NCBI GenBank assembly: GCA_029572965.1
Contig: JAKPQD010000333.1
Location: 1 to 43,197 of the forward strand
Source: Bacteroidota bacterium
GTDB taxonomy: Bacteria; Bacteroidota; Bacteroidia; Bacteroidales; DTGW01
Direction: 5' to 3'
Length of the DNA stretch: 43,197 bases
In this document: piece after piece, positions 8,465 to 17,613 of the stretch
How positions within the stretch are numbered: position 1 is the stretch's first letter
Layout of the letters: every line of letters starts with the position of its first letter
The notes under the pieces: model-generated
What the model was told of the DNA's origin: nothing
The model's input: the letters and a program-made list of their open reading frames with translations, nothing else
Database searches by the model: none
Made by a program: the position numbers and the translations under genes

Positions 8465-9871
8465 TTAATATCGGTAATGTTCTGGCTTATAAGGGCCATC
8501 AACAGGGACACCAATATAATCAGCCTGAGCTTGCGTAAGTTTGGTAAGTTTAACACCCAATTGGCCTAAATGCAAACGGGCCACTTCTTCGTCCAGCTTC
8601 TTAGGCAAACGATACACACCTATTTCATACTTATTTGCCCACAAATCAAGTTGGGCAAGTGTTTGGTTTGAGAATGAATTACTCATCACAAAAGAAGGGT
8701 GACCTGTAGCACAGCCAAGGTTTACCAAACGCCCTTCGGCCAAAAGAAAAATAGAATGACCTTCAGGAAAGGTATATTTGTCCACCTGAGGTTTGATATT
8801 GGTATGCTTAATCCCTGGCATGTTAACCAGTTTGTCCACCTGTATTTCGTTATCAAAGTGACCTATATTGCAAACAATAGCCTGGTCTTTCATCTTTTTC
8901 ATGTGCTCAAGGGTAATAACATCACAGTTCCCGGTTGCAGTAACATAAATATTCCCCTCAGCCAAAGCTTCTTCTATAGTAGATACTTCAAAACCTTCCA
9001 TTACAGCCTGCAAAGCATTGATTGGGTCAATCTCGGTAACAATCACACGGGCTCCGTATGACCTCATAGAGCGGGCACAACCTTTCCCTACATCACCAAA
9101 ACCAAGGACAACAACCACTTTACCGGCAATCATCACGTCTGTGGCACGTTTGATACCATCGGCCAATGATTCGTGGCAACCATAAAGGTTATCGAATTTT
9201 GATTTTGTTACCGAGTCATTTACATTGATAGCCGGGAATAACAATTCGCCTTTTTCTAACATTTGGTATAAACGGTGTACCCCCGTAGTTGTTTCTTCCG
9301 AAACGCCTTTAAAATCGCTTACAATACGATGAAAACGGGTTTTATCCTCAGCCAACGATTTTTTCAATTGCTCAAGGATAATTCTTTCTTCATTGTTTGA
9401 TGTTTTTCTGTCCAAAACAGAAGCATCATTTTCAGCTTTGAAGCCCCAATGTACAAACAAAGTAGCATCACCACCATCGTCAACAATAAGATTAGGCCCT
9501 AATCCATTTTCGAAGCGCAAGGCCATATCGGTACACCACCAATATTCTTCAAGAGTTTCGCCTTTCCAGGCAAATACCGGAATTCCGGCAGCAGCAATAG
9601 CAGCAGCAGCATGATCTTGTGTAGAAAATATATTGCAGCTTACCCAACGTACTTCAGCCCCAAGGTAAACCAATGTTTCGATAAGCACGGCTGTTTGCAC
9701 TGTCATATGTAACGAACCCATAATGCGGGCGCCTTTCAAAGGTTTTGATGAAGCATATTTCTGACGGATGGCCATCAATCCGGGCATTTCCTTTTCAGCA
9801 ATCTCAATTTCTTTACGTCCAAAATCAGCTAAACTGATGTCTTTTACTTTGTATTTCAAAGTATTGCTCAT
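8465..9871 (-). CDS. ahcY: Adenosylhomocysteinase
   Basis: S-adenosylhomocysteine hydrolase: it splits SAH into adenosine and homocysteine using tightly bound NAD, relieving inhibition of methyltransferases in the methyl cycle. Signatures: [17 protein letters not shown] (about 51-67), [15 protein letters not shown] (about 78-92), the NAD-binding [12 protein letters not shown] (about 252-263), [14 protein letters not shown] (about 390) and the family C-terminus PYKPEHYRY that closes the neighbouring subunit's active site. Length 468 residues, normal. Its ATG overlaps the ribF stop in an ATGA (9871-9868), so its translation is probably coupled to ribF. A terminator lies 20 bases downstream. Confidence 0.97.
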   Translation of the reverse strand: MSNTLKYKVKDISLADFGRKEIEIAEKEMPGLMAIRQKYASSKPLKGARIMGSLHMTVQTAVLIETLVYLGAEVRWVSCNIFSTQDHAAAAIAAAGIPVFAWKGETLEEYWWCTDMALRFENGLGPNLIVDDGGDATLFVHWGFKAENDASVLDRKTSNNEERIILEQLKKSLAEDKTRFHRIVSDFKGVSEETTTGVHRLYQMLEKGELLFPAINVNDSVTKSKFDNLYGCHESLADGIKRATDVMIAGKVVVVLGFGDVGKGCARSMRSYGARVIVTEIDPINALQAVMEGFEVSTIEEALAEGNIYVTATGNCDVITLEHMKKMKDQAIVCNIGHFDNEIQVDKLVNMPGIKHTNIKPQVDKYTFPEGHSIFLLAEGRLVNLGCATGHPSFVMSNSFSNQTLAQLDLWANKYEIGVYRLPKKLDEEVARLHLGQLGVKLTKLTQAQADYIGVPVDGPYKPEHYRY

Positions 9872-10806
9872 GATATGTGTTTTAAAATATTTATACTATC
9901 TGTTCTATCTTTTTCCAACTGCCCGCGCAAATCGTCAATAGAGGCAAATTTGCGTTCGTCACGCAAACGGGCTACAAAGGTAACTGTAATTATTGTATCA
10001 TACAAATCATTATTAAAGTCAAACAAATGGGCTTCAATGGTTTTATGCAGGCTGTTATGGTCAACCGTAGGCCTGAAACCAATGTTTAACATTCCATTGA
10101 ATATCCCATAGCCAGTTTTTACTTTTACTGCATATACTCCAACTCTTGGAAGCATTTTAAATTCATCGGTAACAATGTTGGCTGTTGGGAAAGAGAGTGT
10201 CCTTCCAAGCTTTTGGCCTTCAACAACCTTCCCCGTAATAAAATAATTATACCCCAGCAAATGGTTGGCTTTTTCAATCTCTCCAAGTTCAAGGTACAAT
10301 CTTATGTCTGTTGAGCTCACCGAATCACGTCCATCAAACAAAGGGGCCGGGTGAAGCAGCTCAAATCCATATTTCAAAGAAGCCTGACGAACAACTTCGT
10401 AATTACCTTCTTTGTTATTTCCAAAATGGTTATCAAAACCTAAAAGTAAGCTTTGAACGCCTATTTTTTCAACCAAAACTTTTTCAATAAACTCATTGGC
10501 TTTCAATGCAGCAAATCCCTTATCAAAAGGAACAAGCACGAGGTGATCAACCCCACTACTTTCCAAGAGTTCTATTTTTTCGTCCAAAGTAGAAAGAAGC
10601 TTTATTTCTTTGCCGGGATAAAGCACCATACGCGGATGAGGCCATAATGTAATGATAACAGTTTGTCCTGCATTCAATACCGCTTGTCTTTGCATTTGAT
10701 CAATAATGTATCGGTGCCCTTTATGAACTCCATCAAAAATACCAACGGTAATAACTGGACGTATAAATTTTGATTTGTCTAAATCAGAAAAATAATGTGT
10801 TGTCAA
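9868..10806 (-). CDS. ribF: Bifunctional riboflavin kinase / FAD synthetase
   Basis: RibF phosphorylates riboflavin to FMN and adenylates FMN to FAD. The N-terminal FAD-synthetase half shows [10 protein letters not shown] (nucleotidyltransferase HxGH-type motif) and DSVSSTDIR; the C-terminal kinase half shows [20 protein letters not shown]. The chosen start is TTG at 10806, giving 312 residues, the usual length, and it is preceded at 8 bases by GGGAGG. The open frame extends to an ATG at 10908, but this would add 34 atypical residues and overlap the upstream gene by 53 bases. There is no sign of an FMN riboswitch. Its stop overlaps the ahcY start by 4 bases. Confidence 0.93.
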   Translation of the reverse strand: MTTHYFSDLDKSKFIRPVITVGIFDGVHKGHRYIIDQMQRQAVLNAGQTVIITLWPHPRMVLYPGKEIKLLSTLDEKIELLESSGVDHLVLVPFDKGFAALKANEFIEKVLVEKIGVQSLLLGFDNHFGNNKEGNYEVVRQASLKYGFELLHPAPLFDGRDSVSSTDIRLYLELGEIEKANHLLGYNYFITGKVVEGQKLGRTLSFPTANIVTDEFKMLPRVGVYAVKVKTGYGIFNGMLNIGFRPTVDHNSLHKTIEAHLFDFNNDLYDTIITVTFVARLRDERKFASIDDLRGQLEKDRTDSINILKHIS

Positions 10807-10814
10807 TGTGTCAA

Positions 10815-10820
10815 CCTCCC
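10815..10820 (-). promoter_or_regulatory. Shine-Dalgarno site that fixes the TTG start of ribF
   Basis: The minus strand reads GGGAGG, 8 bases before the TTG at 10806. Strong Shine-Dalgarno sites are uncommon in Bacteroidota, so this one supports the non-ATG start over the distant ATG at 10908. Confidence 0.6.
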
Positions 10821-10855
10821 AAGCAATCTTTCTTATTGAAGGATTGAATACAATT

Positions 10856-11821
10856 TTAATAATTTTGGTATATAATAACAGTAAGGACTTGCTTGTTAAA
10901 TTTTGCAAAATAACTGTCTATAGTCTTGCAAAGGTTGTTCTTATCATAAGTATAAACGCTTTTCGAGAAATCTTTTTTAGCATCTTCGCGGGTTTGCTCT
11001 TCTGATACATTCCCGGCAGCATCGTAAGTATATTTTGCAACCAGAAACTTTATGCCGTCCCCGCCTTCTTTATACACTTCACTCAGCAGCCCTCCTTTGT
11101 AAACATAAGAAATCTTGTAAATAAGTTTCCCTTTCAGGTATTTTGTCTCAGATAACATGTTGTCCTTACTGTCATAGGTATATTCCAAACGTTGGCTCTC
11201 AGTATTGTCTGGCATTACAGTTGATTCTTGCAAAACTTTGTCATTGCTGTTGAACAAATATTTTTGAGTATATTTTAGCGATCCGTATCCATCAAGGATT
11301 TTCAAATCCGAACTGTTAGAGTTGTTAGTAAATACACGTTTTTCATCAAGGCGTTTTTTTATAAAAAAATTTACTTCAGCCAATTTACCATATTTGTTAT
11401 AATTATAAACATTTTTGAAACTATCTATCCCGTTGTATCCATACTCCAAAGTTTTATTGCCTTTTGAGTCAAACCTGACATCCTGGATAAAGACAGTTTT
11501 TATCCGGCCATCAATATCTGCCTGTTTAGTTTGAAAAACCCTGTTGCCTTTTGAATCGTATTTGCTTGTAGAAATACTAAGAACAAGCCCATTCTCACGG
11601 TAATAGGTCTGCAATACCCGCTGCCCATTTGTATCAAAGCTGTCAACACGGGTTTTAACCCCATCAGTCTCAGGTTTCCCGTTTACATAGTCATATTCAT
11701 AAAAAGTAACAGTACGGATTTTATTTTTCTTAATAATATCTTTGTTCCATAAACTGTCTTGCTGGCCATAGAGGTTAAATCCAAGAGCAATAACTAAAAA
11801 CAGCAAAATTTTGCGCTCCAT
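10856..11821 (-). CDS. Secreted YD/RHS-like repeat protein of unknown function
   Basis: The 321-residue product has a signal peptide (about 1-19, MERKILLFLVIALGFNLYG). The rest consists of short beta-strand pairs of the pattern Y-x-Y-D-x-x-G-N/K-x-x-x (for example YDSKGNRVFQT, YTYDSKDNMLSE, YTYDAAGNVSEE), which resembles YD repeats of RHS-like beta-sheet proteins. It lacks the size, core RHS domain and toxin tail of true RHS effectors, so it is probably a small extracellular or periplasmic beta-sheet protein. It is upstream of ribF on the same strand with 49 bases between; co-transcription is possible. Function unknown. Confidence 0.75.
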   Translation of the reverse strand: MERKILLFLVIALGFNLYGQQDSLWNKDIIKKNKIRTVTFYEYDYVNGKPETDGVKTRVDSFDTNGQRVLQTYYRENGLVLSISTSKYDSKGNRVFQTKQADIDGRIKTVFIQDVRFDSKGNKTLEYGYNGIDSFKNVYNYNKYGKLAEVNFFIKKRLDEKRVFTNNSNSSDLKILDGYGSLKYTQKYLFNSNDKVLQESTVMPDNTESQRLEYTYDSKDNMLSETKYLKGKLIYKISYVYKGGLLSEVYKEGGDGIKFLVAKYTYDAAGNVSEEQTREDAKKDFSKSVYTYDKNNLCKTIDSYFAKFNKQVLTVIIYQNY

Positions 11822-11855
11822 ATTGTTTAGTATAGTTTCTTTTTTTGAAGATCAA

Positions 11856-11863
11856 CAAAATTA
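11856..11863 (-). promoter_or_regulatory. Putative -7 box for the YD-repeat gene
   Basis: The minus strand reads TAATTTTG (TAnnTTTG), 34 bases before the ATG at 11821. No convincing -33 element. Confidence 0.35.
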
Positions 11864-12012
11864 ATAGAGTTTTTGTAATATAAAAAATTATCTTTTCATT
11901 TGACAAAGGCAGAATTTATGGGGTAGAATGCTTGTTTTGTTAAGAAAAAGAGAATAACTTGCAGTGAATTGTTTAAACAAAAAAACTTTTGATAAACATA
12001 TCCGGTAAAAAC

Positions 12013-14034
12013 ATGTCACAAAAAACACCAGTAATTGTCCAAAATGATACCTGGCTTGCTCCTTTTAGAGATATCATTGTCCACAGAAATGAATTGGTCA
12101 ATAAAAAAATAAAAAAATTGGCCCCAACCGGTTCATTAAAAGACTTTGCATTAGGGCATTTATTTTATGGATTGCACAAACAAAACGACGTATGGGTTTT
12201 TCGTGAATGGGCGCCCAATGCTACTGAAATATATCTTGTCGGTGATTTTTCAAAGTGGCTTATCGACAAGCAATTTGCACTTAGAAAGATAGGAAATGGC
12301 AATTGGCAGTTAGAGGTGCCATCTGACTACATACGACACGGACAACAATACAAATTACTTGTAAAATGGAGCGATGGCGAAGGTTATCGGCTCCCTTCTT
12401 ATGCCAACAGGGTAGTGCAGGACGAAGCAACTAAAATATTCAACGCTCAAGTTTGGATGCCCGACAAAGCATACCAGTGGAAAAACAACTTTATCCCTTC
12501 CTGGGATTTCCCGTTGATTTATGAGGCTCATGTCGGGATGTCGTCTGAAGAACCTAAAGTTTCTACTTTCAGAGAGTTTGAAAACAATGTTCTCCCCCGC
12601 ATTAAAAAACTTGGTTATAATGCTCTTCAGCTTATGGCCATACAAGAACATCCGTATTATGGCTCATTTGGATACCATGTGTCAAACTTTTTTGCAGTTT
12701 CATCAAGGTTTGGCACTCCTGATGACTTAAAAAGCCTGATTGACAAGGCGCATGAAATGGGCATTGCTGTTATCATGGATCTTGTACACTCTCATGCTGT
12801 AAAGAATGTATTGGAAGGGTTGGGCTTGTTTGATGGCAACCCTGGCCAGTACTTTCATACCAACGACAGACGTATTCACAAAGCCTGGGACTCGCTCTGT
12901 TTTGATTATGGAAAAAATGAAGTACTACATTTCCTCTTATCTAATTGCCAATATTGGCTGGCCGAATATCGTATTGACGGATTTAGGTTTGACGGGGTAA
13001 CCAGCATGTTGTATTACGACCATGGACTTGGAAAAGATTTTACTAATTATAACCAATATTATGATGGCAACCAGGACGAAGATGCTATCGTTTACCTCAG
13101 TTTAGCTAATGAGCTGATACACTCGGTCAACCCAAATGCTATTACCATTGCAGAAGAAATGAGCGGAATGCCTGGGCTTGCTGCACCATTAGCCGCCGGA
13201 GGAATAGGATTTGACTTTAGGCTGGCTATGGGTATTCCGGACTACTGGATTAAAATTATCAAAGAACTGCCTGACGAACAGTGGAACGTGAGCCAGATGT
13301 ACTTCGAATTGTCAAACCACCGCTCAGATGAACGTGCCATATCTTATACCGAATCGCACGACCAGGCTTTGGTAGGCGACAAAACCATTATTTTCAGGCT
13401 TGCCGATAAAGAAATGTACACCCATATGAGCAAATTTGAACCAAGCCTGGTAATAGACAGGGCTATTGCTTTACACAAGATGGCAAGACTTTTTACCATA
13501 TCTACGGCCGGCTCAGGATACCTCAACTTTATGGGCAATGAATTTGGACATCCCGAGTGGATTGACTTTCCACGTGAAGGCAATAGATGGTCTTACCAAT
13601 ATGCACGCAGACAATGGAGCCTTGCAGACAATAGCACTTTAAAGTATGAATTTCTCAATGATTTTGATGCTTCTATGATTGATTTTATCAGTAAAGCTGC
13701 ATTACATAAAGCCTCATTCCCAACGCTTAACCACGCAGACGAGAAAAACCAAGTCATTTCTTTTGAGCGAAATGAATTTGTCTTTGTTTTTAATTTCAAT
13801 CCTTCTCAATCATTTACAGACTATAACATCCCGGTTCACCCAGGCAAGTACCAAATTGTATTTTCTACAGATGACCCCGAATTTGGCGGGTTCAACAGGA
13901 TAGACAAAAGCTATATCTTTTATGCTACAGCCGGAAAGGAGATTACAACACTAAAATCAAATGCTGTGACTTTATATATCCCTTCTCGTACAGCATTTGT
14001 ATTGAAAATGTTACCAACAAAGTCTGTGTACTAA
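12013..14034 (+). CDS. glgB: 1,4-alpha-glucan branching enzyme, eukaryotic-type (GH13_8)
   Basis: This enzyme cuts alpha-1,4-glucan chains and re-attaches them as alpha-1,6 branches during glycogen synthesis. From ATG 12013 it has 673 residues: a CBM48 domain (about 50-150, FREWAPNATEIYLVGDFSKW), the GH13 barrel with DLVHSHA, nucleophile D327 in FRFDGVTSM, acid/base E381 in AEEMSGMPG and D450 in ESHDQALVGDK, and a C-terminal beta domain. The motifs YHVSNFFAVSSRFGTPDDLK and ESHDQALVGDKT fit the GBE1-like subfamily found in eukaryotes and some Bacteroidota rather than the E. coli type. A TTG at 11989 would add 8 residues and is less likely. No other glycogen gene is beside it. Confidence 0.94.
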   Translation: MSQKTPVIVQNDTWLAPFRDIIVHRNELVNKKIKKLAPTGSLKDFALGHLFYGLHKQNDVWVFREWAPNATEIYLVGDFSKWLIDKQFALRKIGNGNWQLEVPSDYIRHGQQYKLLVKWSDGEGYRLPSYANRVVQDEATKIFNAQVWMPDKAYQWKNNFIPSWDFPLIYEAHVGMSSEEPKVSTFREFENNVLPRIKKLGYNALQLMAIQEHPYYGSFGYHVSNFFAVSSRFGTPDDLKSLIDKAHEMGIAVIMDLVHSHAVKNVLEGLGLFDGNPGQYFHTNDRRIHKAWDSLCFDYGKNEVLHFLLSNCQYWLAEYRIDGFRFDGVTSMLYYDHGLGKDFTNYNQYYDGNQDEDAIVYLSLANELIHSVNPNAITIAEEMSGMPGLAAPLAAGGIGFDFRLAMGIPDYWIKIIKELPDEQWNVSQMYFELSNHRSDERAISYTESHDQALVGDKTIIFRLADKEMYTHMSKFEPSLVIDRAIALHKMARLFTISTAGSGYLNFMGNEFGHPEWIDFPREGNRWSYQYARRQWSLADNSTLKYEFLNDFDASMIDFISKAALHKASFPTLNHADEKNQVISFERNEFVFVFNFNPSQSFTDYNIPVHPGKYQIVFSTDDPEFGGFNRIDKSYIFYATAGKEITTLKSNAVTLYIPSRTAFVLKMLPTKSVY

Positions 14035-14099
14035 ATTAGAAATAACATGAAACCATTTGACCATTTCAAACTTATTTACTTTTCAACTTGCTCAAATTG

Positions 14100-14146
14100 G
14101 CCTGCTTGTTGATTTTTGTTGTTAAAACAGCAAAGAGCAGGCTTTT
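14100..14146 (+). terminator. Possible terminator after glgB
   Basis: GCCTGCT (14100-14106) pairs with AGCAGGC (14136-14142), followed by TTTT. Part of the long loop (TTGTTGTT and ACAGCAA) can also pair. It is 66 bases past the glgB stop. The T-run is short. Confidence 0.45.
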
Positions 14147-14327
14147 GTCAGATTTTTTCAGAATACTGTTTTACAAAGAAAAATTTACTTTTTTCGACAA
14201 TTATGCTGCTAAAATCTTAAAACGAGCATGATAGAAACTGTTTGATGTTATTTACAAATTCTTAATTAATACTTAATTTGGGTTAAAAAATTATTTACCG
14301 ATGATACAAAATAAAATTCCATGATTT

Positions 14328-14410
14328 ATATCACATGCAATGCCGTTTAGTTAAGAGCGTCCGCAGGACCTGTCGGCGTTCTTTTAACTAAACGACAACG
14401 ATATCACATG
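14328..14410. repeat. Palindromic element flanked by 10-bp direct repeats
   Basis: ATATCACATG occurs exactly at 14328-14337 and 14401-14410. The 63 bases between contain a long hairpin: CGTTTAGTTAAGAGCG (14344-14359) against CGTTCTTTTAACTAAACG (14377-14394), with a further pairing CCG.CAG / CTG.CGG inside. The direct repeats look like a target-site duplication around a small non-autonomous palindromic element. It lies in the 561-base gap 14035-14595, which otherwise has only the terminator-like hairpin, AT-rich sequence and the promoter box listed below; no gene is seen there. Confidence 0.7.
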
Positions 14411-14559
14411 TTACATCGCCCAACATTGATAGTATCAAAAAACTCTACCCTAAACAGGGCTAAATACCAACAGCAACGTTTCAAATTCGAAAATGAAATA
14501 AATTTACAGGTTAGACAAAATTTCTATTAAATTTCATATTTTTACTAATTGTACAGTTA

Positions 14560-14567
14560 TATATTTG
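14560..14567 (+). promoter_or_regulatory. Putative -7 box for the HAMP-GAF sensor gene
   Basis: TATATTTG matches TAnnTTTG, 28 bases before the ATG at 14596. The -33 region is a T-run without a clear TTTG. Confidence 0.45.
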
Positions 14568-14595
14568 AGCGAACATAACCATAAATATTTGATGA

Positions 14596-16242
14596 ATGAA
14601 ATTACGTTTGACCATATCTGCTAAAATCATACTTGGATTTGGAGTGCTGATTATTGCCTGCCTTCTCAATATGTGGTTTTTCTACAATGTTTTACAAAAA
14701 AACCAAGAGCAAAATAAGAAATTTGAAGAACTCTACGACCCATCAATTAGCAATTTTGAACAGTTGCAAAATCAAGTGTATGCCGCTCGTTTACTTATAA
14801 AAAACTGGGTTTATATAGAAAGCGAAACCGTCACGCCAGATAAGCTTAGTTTGATGGATATTATGGAATTGAAAATCCCTTATTTAACAGATAAATTAAT
14901 AAAGCTTTCGCCACAGTGGCCCCGTACCGATCAGATTATTTATAATGATATACAAATCTTGCTTAATGACAGCTTGGCATTGCTATATACTTTTGTTTCA
15001 AAGACCTTTAATTCCCCAGAAGCGTACCAGCTAAAGAACGAGAAAGTATTATTAAAACCAGATTTCAACAAAACTCTTGACCGAATATGCGATAAAATTA
15101 ATACCAAAACAACTATTCTTCTTAAAAACCAGCAAGAACGCTCCAATTCATTGAAAGCCTCACTAAACGCCACTTATACCCATACTCGCAGCATGATCTT
15201 GTTTTCTACTATTGTACTTATCCTTATTGGTTTAGGCATTAGTATTTACACCATTCATTCGTTGATAGGGCCTATAAATTATATCAAAAAGATTCTTTTC
15301 AAAATGGGCAAAGGTATTTTGCCAGCTGAAAAACTCAGGGAGCGTAATGATGAAATTGGAGAAATGGCCGTAGCATTAAATTCTCTAGTACGAGGGTTGA
15401 AAGAAATATCAAACTTTTCTATAGAAATAGGAAAAGGAAACTTCAATAGCAATTTTACGCCTCTCAGTGATGATGACATTCTGGGCAATTCGTTGATAAA
15501 GATGCGCGAAGAACTTAGTAATGCTGCATTGGAAGAAGTAAAACGCAAAAAAGAGGATGAACACCGCAATTGGACCACTCAGGGCATCGCCAAGTTTTCT
15601 GAAATACTGCGACAAAACTCTTCTGACCTTCAAGAATTGTCCAATAATATTATCAGTAACCTGGTAAACTATTTAGGGGCCAATCAAGGAGGGATTTTCA
15701 TTGTTAATGATTCTTCTCTTGAAGGGATAACAATAGATATGACCGGATGTTATGCTTATAACCGCCAAAAATTTTTAAAAAGAGAATTCAAGCCGGGTGA
15801 AGGATTAATTGGACGTTGCTATTTAGAGCGTGAGACAATTTTTCTTACTGAAATTCCTAAGGATTATATAAAAATCACTTCGGGTATGGGCGAAGACAAC
15901 CCGACTTGTCTTATTGTTGTCCCACTATTGTACAATGACAAGGTCTTTGGGGTTATTGAAATAGCATCTTTCAACATTTTCGAACAATTTCAAATAGACT
16001 TTGTTGAAAAAATAGCATCGAGTATAGCTTCTACCATTTCTGTTGTTAAAATCAACATACAAACCAATAAACTGCTTGAACAATCGCGCCAACAAGCTGA
16101 AGAAATGGCTTCGCAAGAGGAAGAAATGCGACAAAACATGGAGGAATTGAGGGCAACACAAGAAGAGTCTGCCCGTAAAGAAGCTGCATTGCTCAAAGAG
16201 CTGAAAGAACTAAAAAAACGAATGGAAAAATATGAACTGTAA
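14596..16242 (+). CDS. Membrane sensor with HAMP and GAF domains and coiled-coil tail, no output domain
   Basis: The 548-residue protein has a membrane helix at about 8-29, an extracytoplasmic helical sensor region (about 30-198, four-helix-bundle type), a second helix at about 200-222, a HAMP linker (about 223-275), a GAF domain (about 340-485, with GANQGGIFIVND, FKPGEGLIGRCYLERETIFL and CLIVVPLLYNDKVFGVIEIAS) and a charged coiled coil to the end. No histidine kinase, GGDEF, phosphatase or methyl-accepting signature is visible. Such proteins presumably signal by partner binding through the coiled coil. No partner kinase is adjacent. The ATG at 14596 starts the transmembrane N-terminus; an overlapping ATG at 14592 is in another frame and stops quickly. 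The next gene converges. Confidence 0.85.
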   Translation: MKLRLTISAKIILGFGVLIIACLLNMWFFYNVLQKNQEQNKKFEELYDPSISNFEQLQNQVYAARLLIKNWVYIESETVTPDKLSLMDIMELKIPYLTDKLIKLSPQWPRTDQIIYNDIQILLNDSLALLYTFVSKTFNSPEAYQLKNEKVLLKPDFNKTLDRICDKINTKTTILLKNQQERSNSLKASLNATYTHTRSMILFSTIVLILIGLGISIYTIHSLIGPINYIKKILFKMGKGILPAEKLRERNDEIGEMAVALNSLVRGLKEISNFSIEIGKGNFNSNFTPLSDDDILGNSLIKMREELSNAALEEVKRKKEDEHRNWTTQGIAKFSEILRQNSSDLQELSNNIISNLVNYLGANQGGIFIVNDSSLEGITIDMTGCYAYNRQKFLKREFKPGEGLIGRCYLERETIFLTEIPKDYIKITSGMGEDNPTCLIVVPLLYNDKVFGVIEIASFNIFEQFQIDFVEKIASSIASTISVVKINIQTNKLLEQSRQQAEEMASQEEEMRQNMEELRATQEESARKEAALLKELKELKKRMEKYEL

Positions 16243-16264
16243 AAAAGTAAGATAAGATGAAAAA

Positions 16265-16299
16265 ATAGACCATCTCAGATAAAAATTGAGACGATCTAT
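16265..16299. terminator. Bidirectional terminator between the sensor gene and exuT
   Basis: ATAGACCATCTCA (16265-16277) pairs with TGAGACGATCTAT (16287-16299), all but two positions being Watson-Crick and those two allowing G-U or A-C. It lies between convergent stop codons at 16242 and 16315. Confidence 0.65.
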
Positions 16300-16314
16300 T
16301 TAATTAATATCAAT

Positions 16315-17613
16315 TTATTCAATATCTTTTTCATTTACAGCATCAAGCTTTGGCAGTAAAATCTGAATTACGATTAAAGCAAACACATAAATCAGGCCGG
16401 CAAACAAGAAAGCAAAGAAATAAGCTGAAGGGCCGCTATCATCCAATACCTTACCTAATGAAAGGTCTGCCACTACGCCAGCTAAAGCTCCTACCAGCCC
16501 ACCAATGCCAACTACTGAAGCAACGGCCTTTTTAGGAAATACATCTGACACTACAGTAAAGAGGTTGGCCGACCAGGCTTGATGCCCTGCCGCAGCCAAA
16601 GCAATCAGGATGATAGCTATCCATGGATTATTTGTTTGGGTTGCAAAACATACCGGAAGAATAAATAATACGCAAATTAACAAACTTATTTTGCGCGCTT
16701 TGTTAAGGGTCCAACCCATTGTCATCAGATATTTCGAAATGTATCCGCCTGCAATACTGCCAATATCAGCCATAACATAAATAACTATCATAGGAAGAGC
16801 CAATTGACTGAGCTGCAAGTGAAACTTATCAGTAAGAAAGAATGTAGCCCAAAAAAGATAAAACCACCATGCGGCATCTGTAAGTTTTCCTAAAGAAAAC
16901 GCCCAAGTCTGTTTGAACCGAAACAATTTAGACCATTTCACTTGGCTGGGAGTTTCTATTCCCGAATCTGCTTCAATATAGTCCAACTCAGCCTTGGTAA
17001 CCTTCGGATGAAACTGAGGTAAGCGATAAGTCCGCCACCACAAAAACACCCAAATAGCACTAAAAGTACCAGATACAAGAAATGCAAACTGCCAGTTTTC
17101 GCCAGTAGCAGAATTTACAACCAGCGGGATAATCAAAGGAGCCAAAATAGCCCCAACATTGCTCCCTGCATTAAAGATACCTGTTGCAAAAGCCCTGTCT
17201 TTTTTGGGGAACCACTCTGCCACAGTCTTGATAGCAGCCGGGAAGTTACCGGATTCTCCAAAACCAAGGCCAAAACGGGCTGTAATAAAACCAATAAGAC
17301 TAAAAGCCGGTTGTACCAATGCATGCATCATGCCAAATATGCTCCATATAGCAATAGAAATTGTATAACCTAAGCGAACGCCCACCTTATCGATTATACT
17401 TCCCATAAATAGCAAACCAAAAGCATAAGCTACCTTAAACGACACATTAATTAGGGCATAATCAGAGTTTGACCAGTGAAAAACCTTATCTCTTAAGGTT
17501 GGGCCCAATACCCCCAAAATACTCCTGTCAAGGTAATTGATAGTAGTGGCTAAAAAAATTAAAGCTAAAATACGATAACGGTATTTCCCAATAGTCTTTG
17601 TATTTACAGTCAT
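16315..17613 (-). CDS. exuT: Hexuronate MFS transporter (ExuT-like)
   Basis: A 432-residue major facilitator of the anion:cation symporter type with 12 predicted helices. Signatures are ATTINYLDRSILGV at the first helix, GSIIDKVGVRLGY in the helix 2-3 loop and ARFGLGFGESGNFPAAIKTVAEWFP, typical of ExuT/GudP-like sugar-acid transporters. As the last gene of the leftward uronate operon it most likely imports D-glucuronate (perhaps also galacturonate) across the inner membrane. It starts 72 bases after uxuA, and that gap carries an inverted repeat with extra half-sites, so it may have its own control. Confidence 0.9.
   Translation of the reverse strand: MTVNTKTIGKYRYRILALIFLATTINYLDRSILGVLGPTLRDKVFHWSNSDYALINVSFKVAYAFGLLFMGSIIDKVGVRLGYTISIAIWSIFGMMHALVQPAFSLIGFITARFGLGFGESGNFPAAIKTVAEWFPKKDRAFATGIFNAGSNVGAILAPLIIPLVVNSATGENWQFAFLVSGTFSAIWVFLWWRTYRLPQFHPKVTKAELDYIEADSGIETPSQVKWSKLFRFKQTWAFSLGKLTDAAWWFYLFWATFFLTDKFHLQLSQLALPMIVIYVMADIGSIAGGYISKYLMTMGWTLNKARKISLLICVLFILPVCFATQTNNPWIAIILIALAAAGHQAWSANLFTVVSDVFPKKAVASVVGIGGLVGALAGVVADLSLGKVLDDSGPSAYFFAFLFAGLIYVFALIVIQILLPKLDAVNEKDIE

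Noticed and set aside
10807-10860. FMN riboswitch ahead of ribF
   Set aside because: Only about 50 bases separate ribF from the upstream gene and no conserved RFN-element helices are visible.
10807-10908. ATG start of RibF at 10908
   Set aside because: It overlaps the upstream gene by 53 bases, adds 34 residues not seen in the family, and lacks the GGGAGG site found before the TTG at 10806.
11936-11962. Promoter for the branching enzyme (TTTG ... TAACTTGC)
   Set aside because: The -7 part departs from TAnnTTTG and the spacing to TTTG is only 15 bases, so it is not better than chance in this AT-rich gap.
11989-12012. TTG start eight codons upstream for the branching enzyme
   Set aside because: The ATG at 12013 gives a normal N-terminus, and nothing supports use of the weaker codon.
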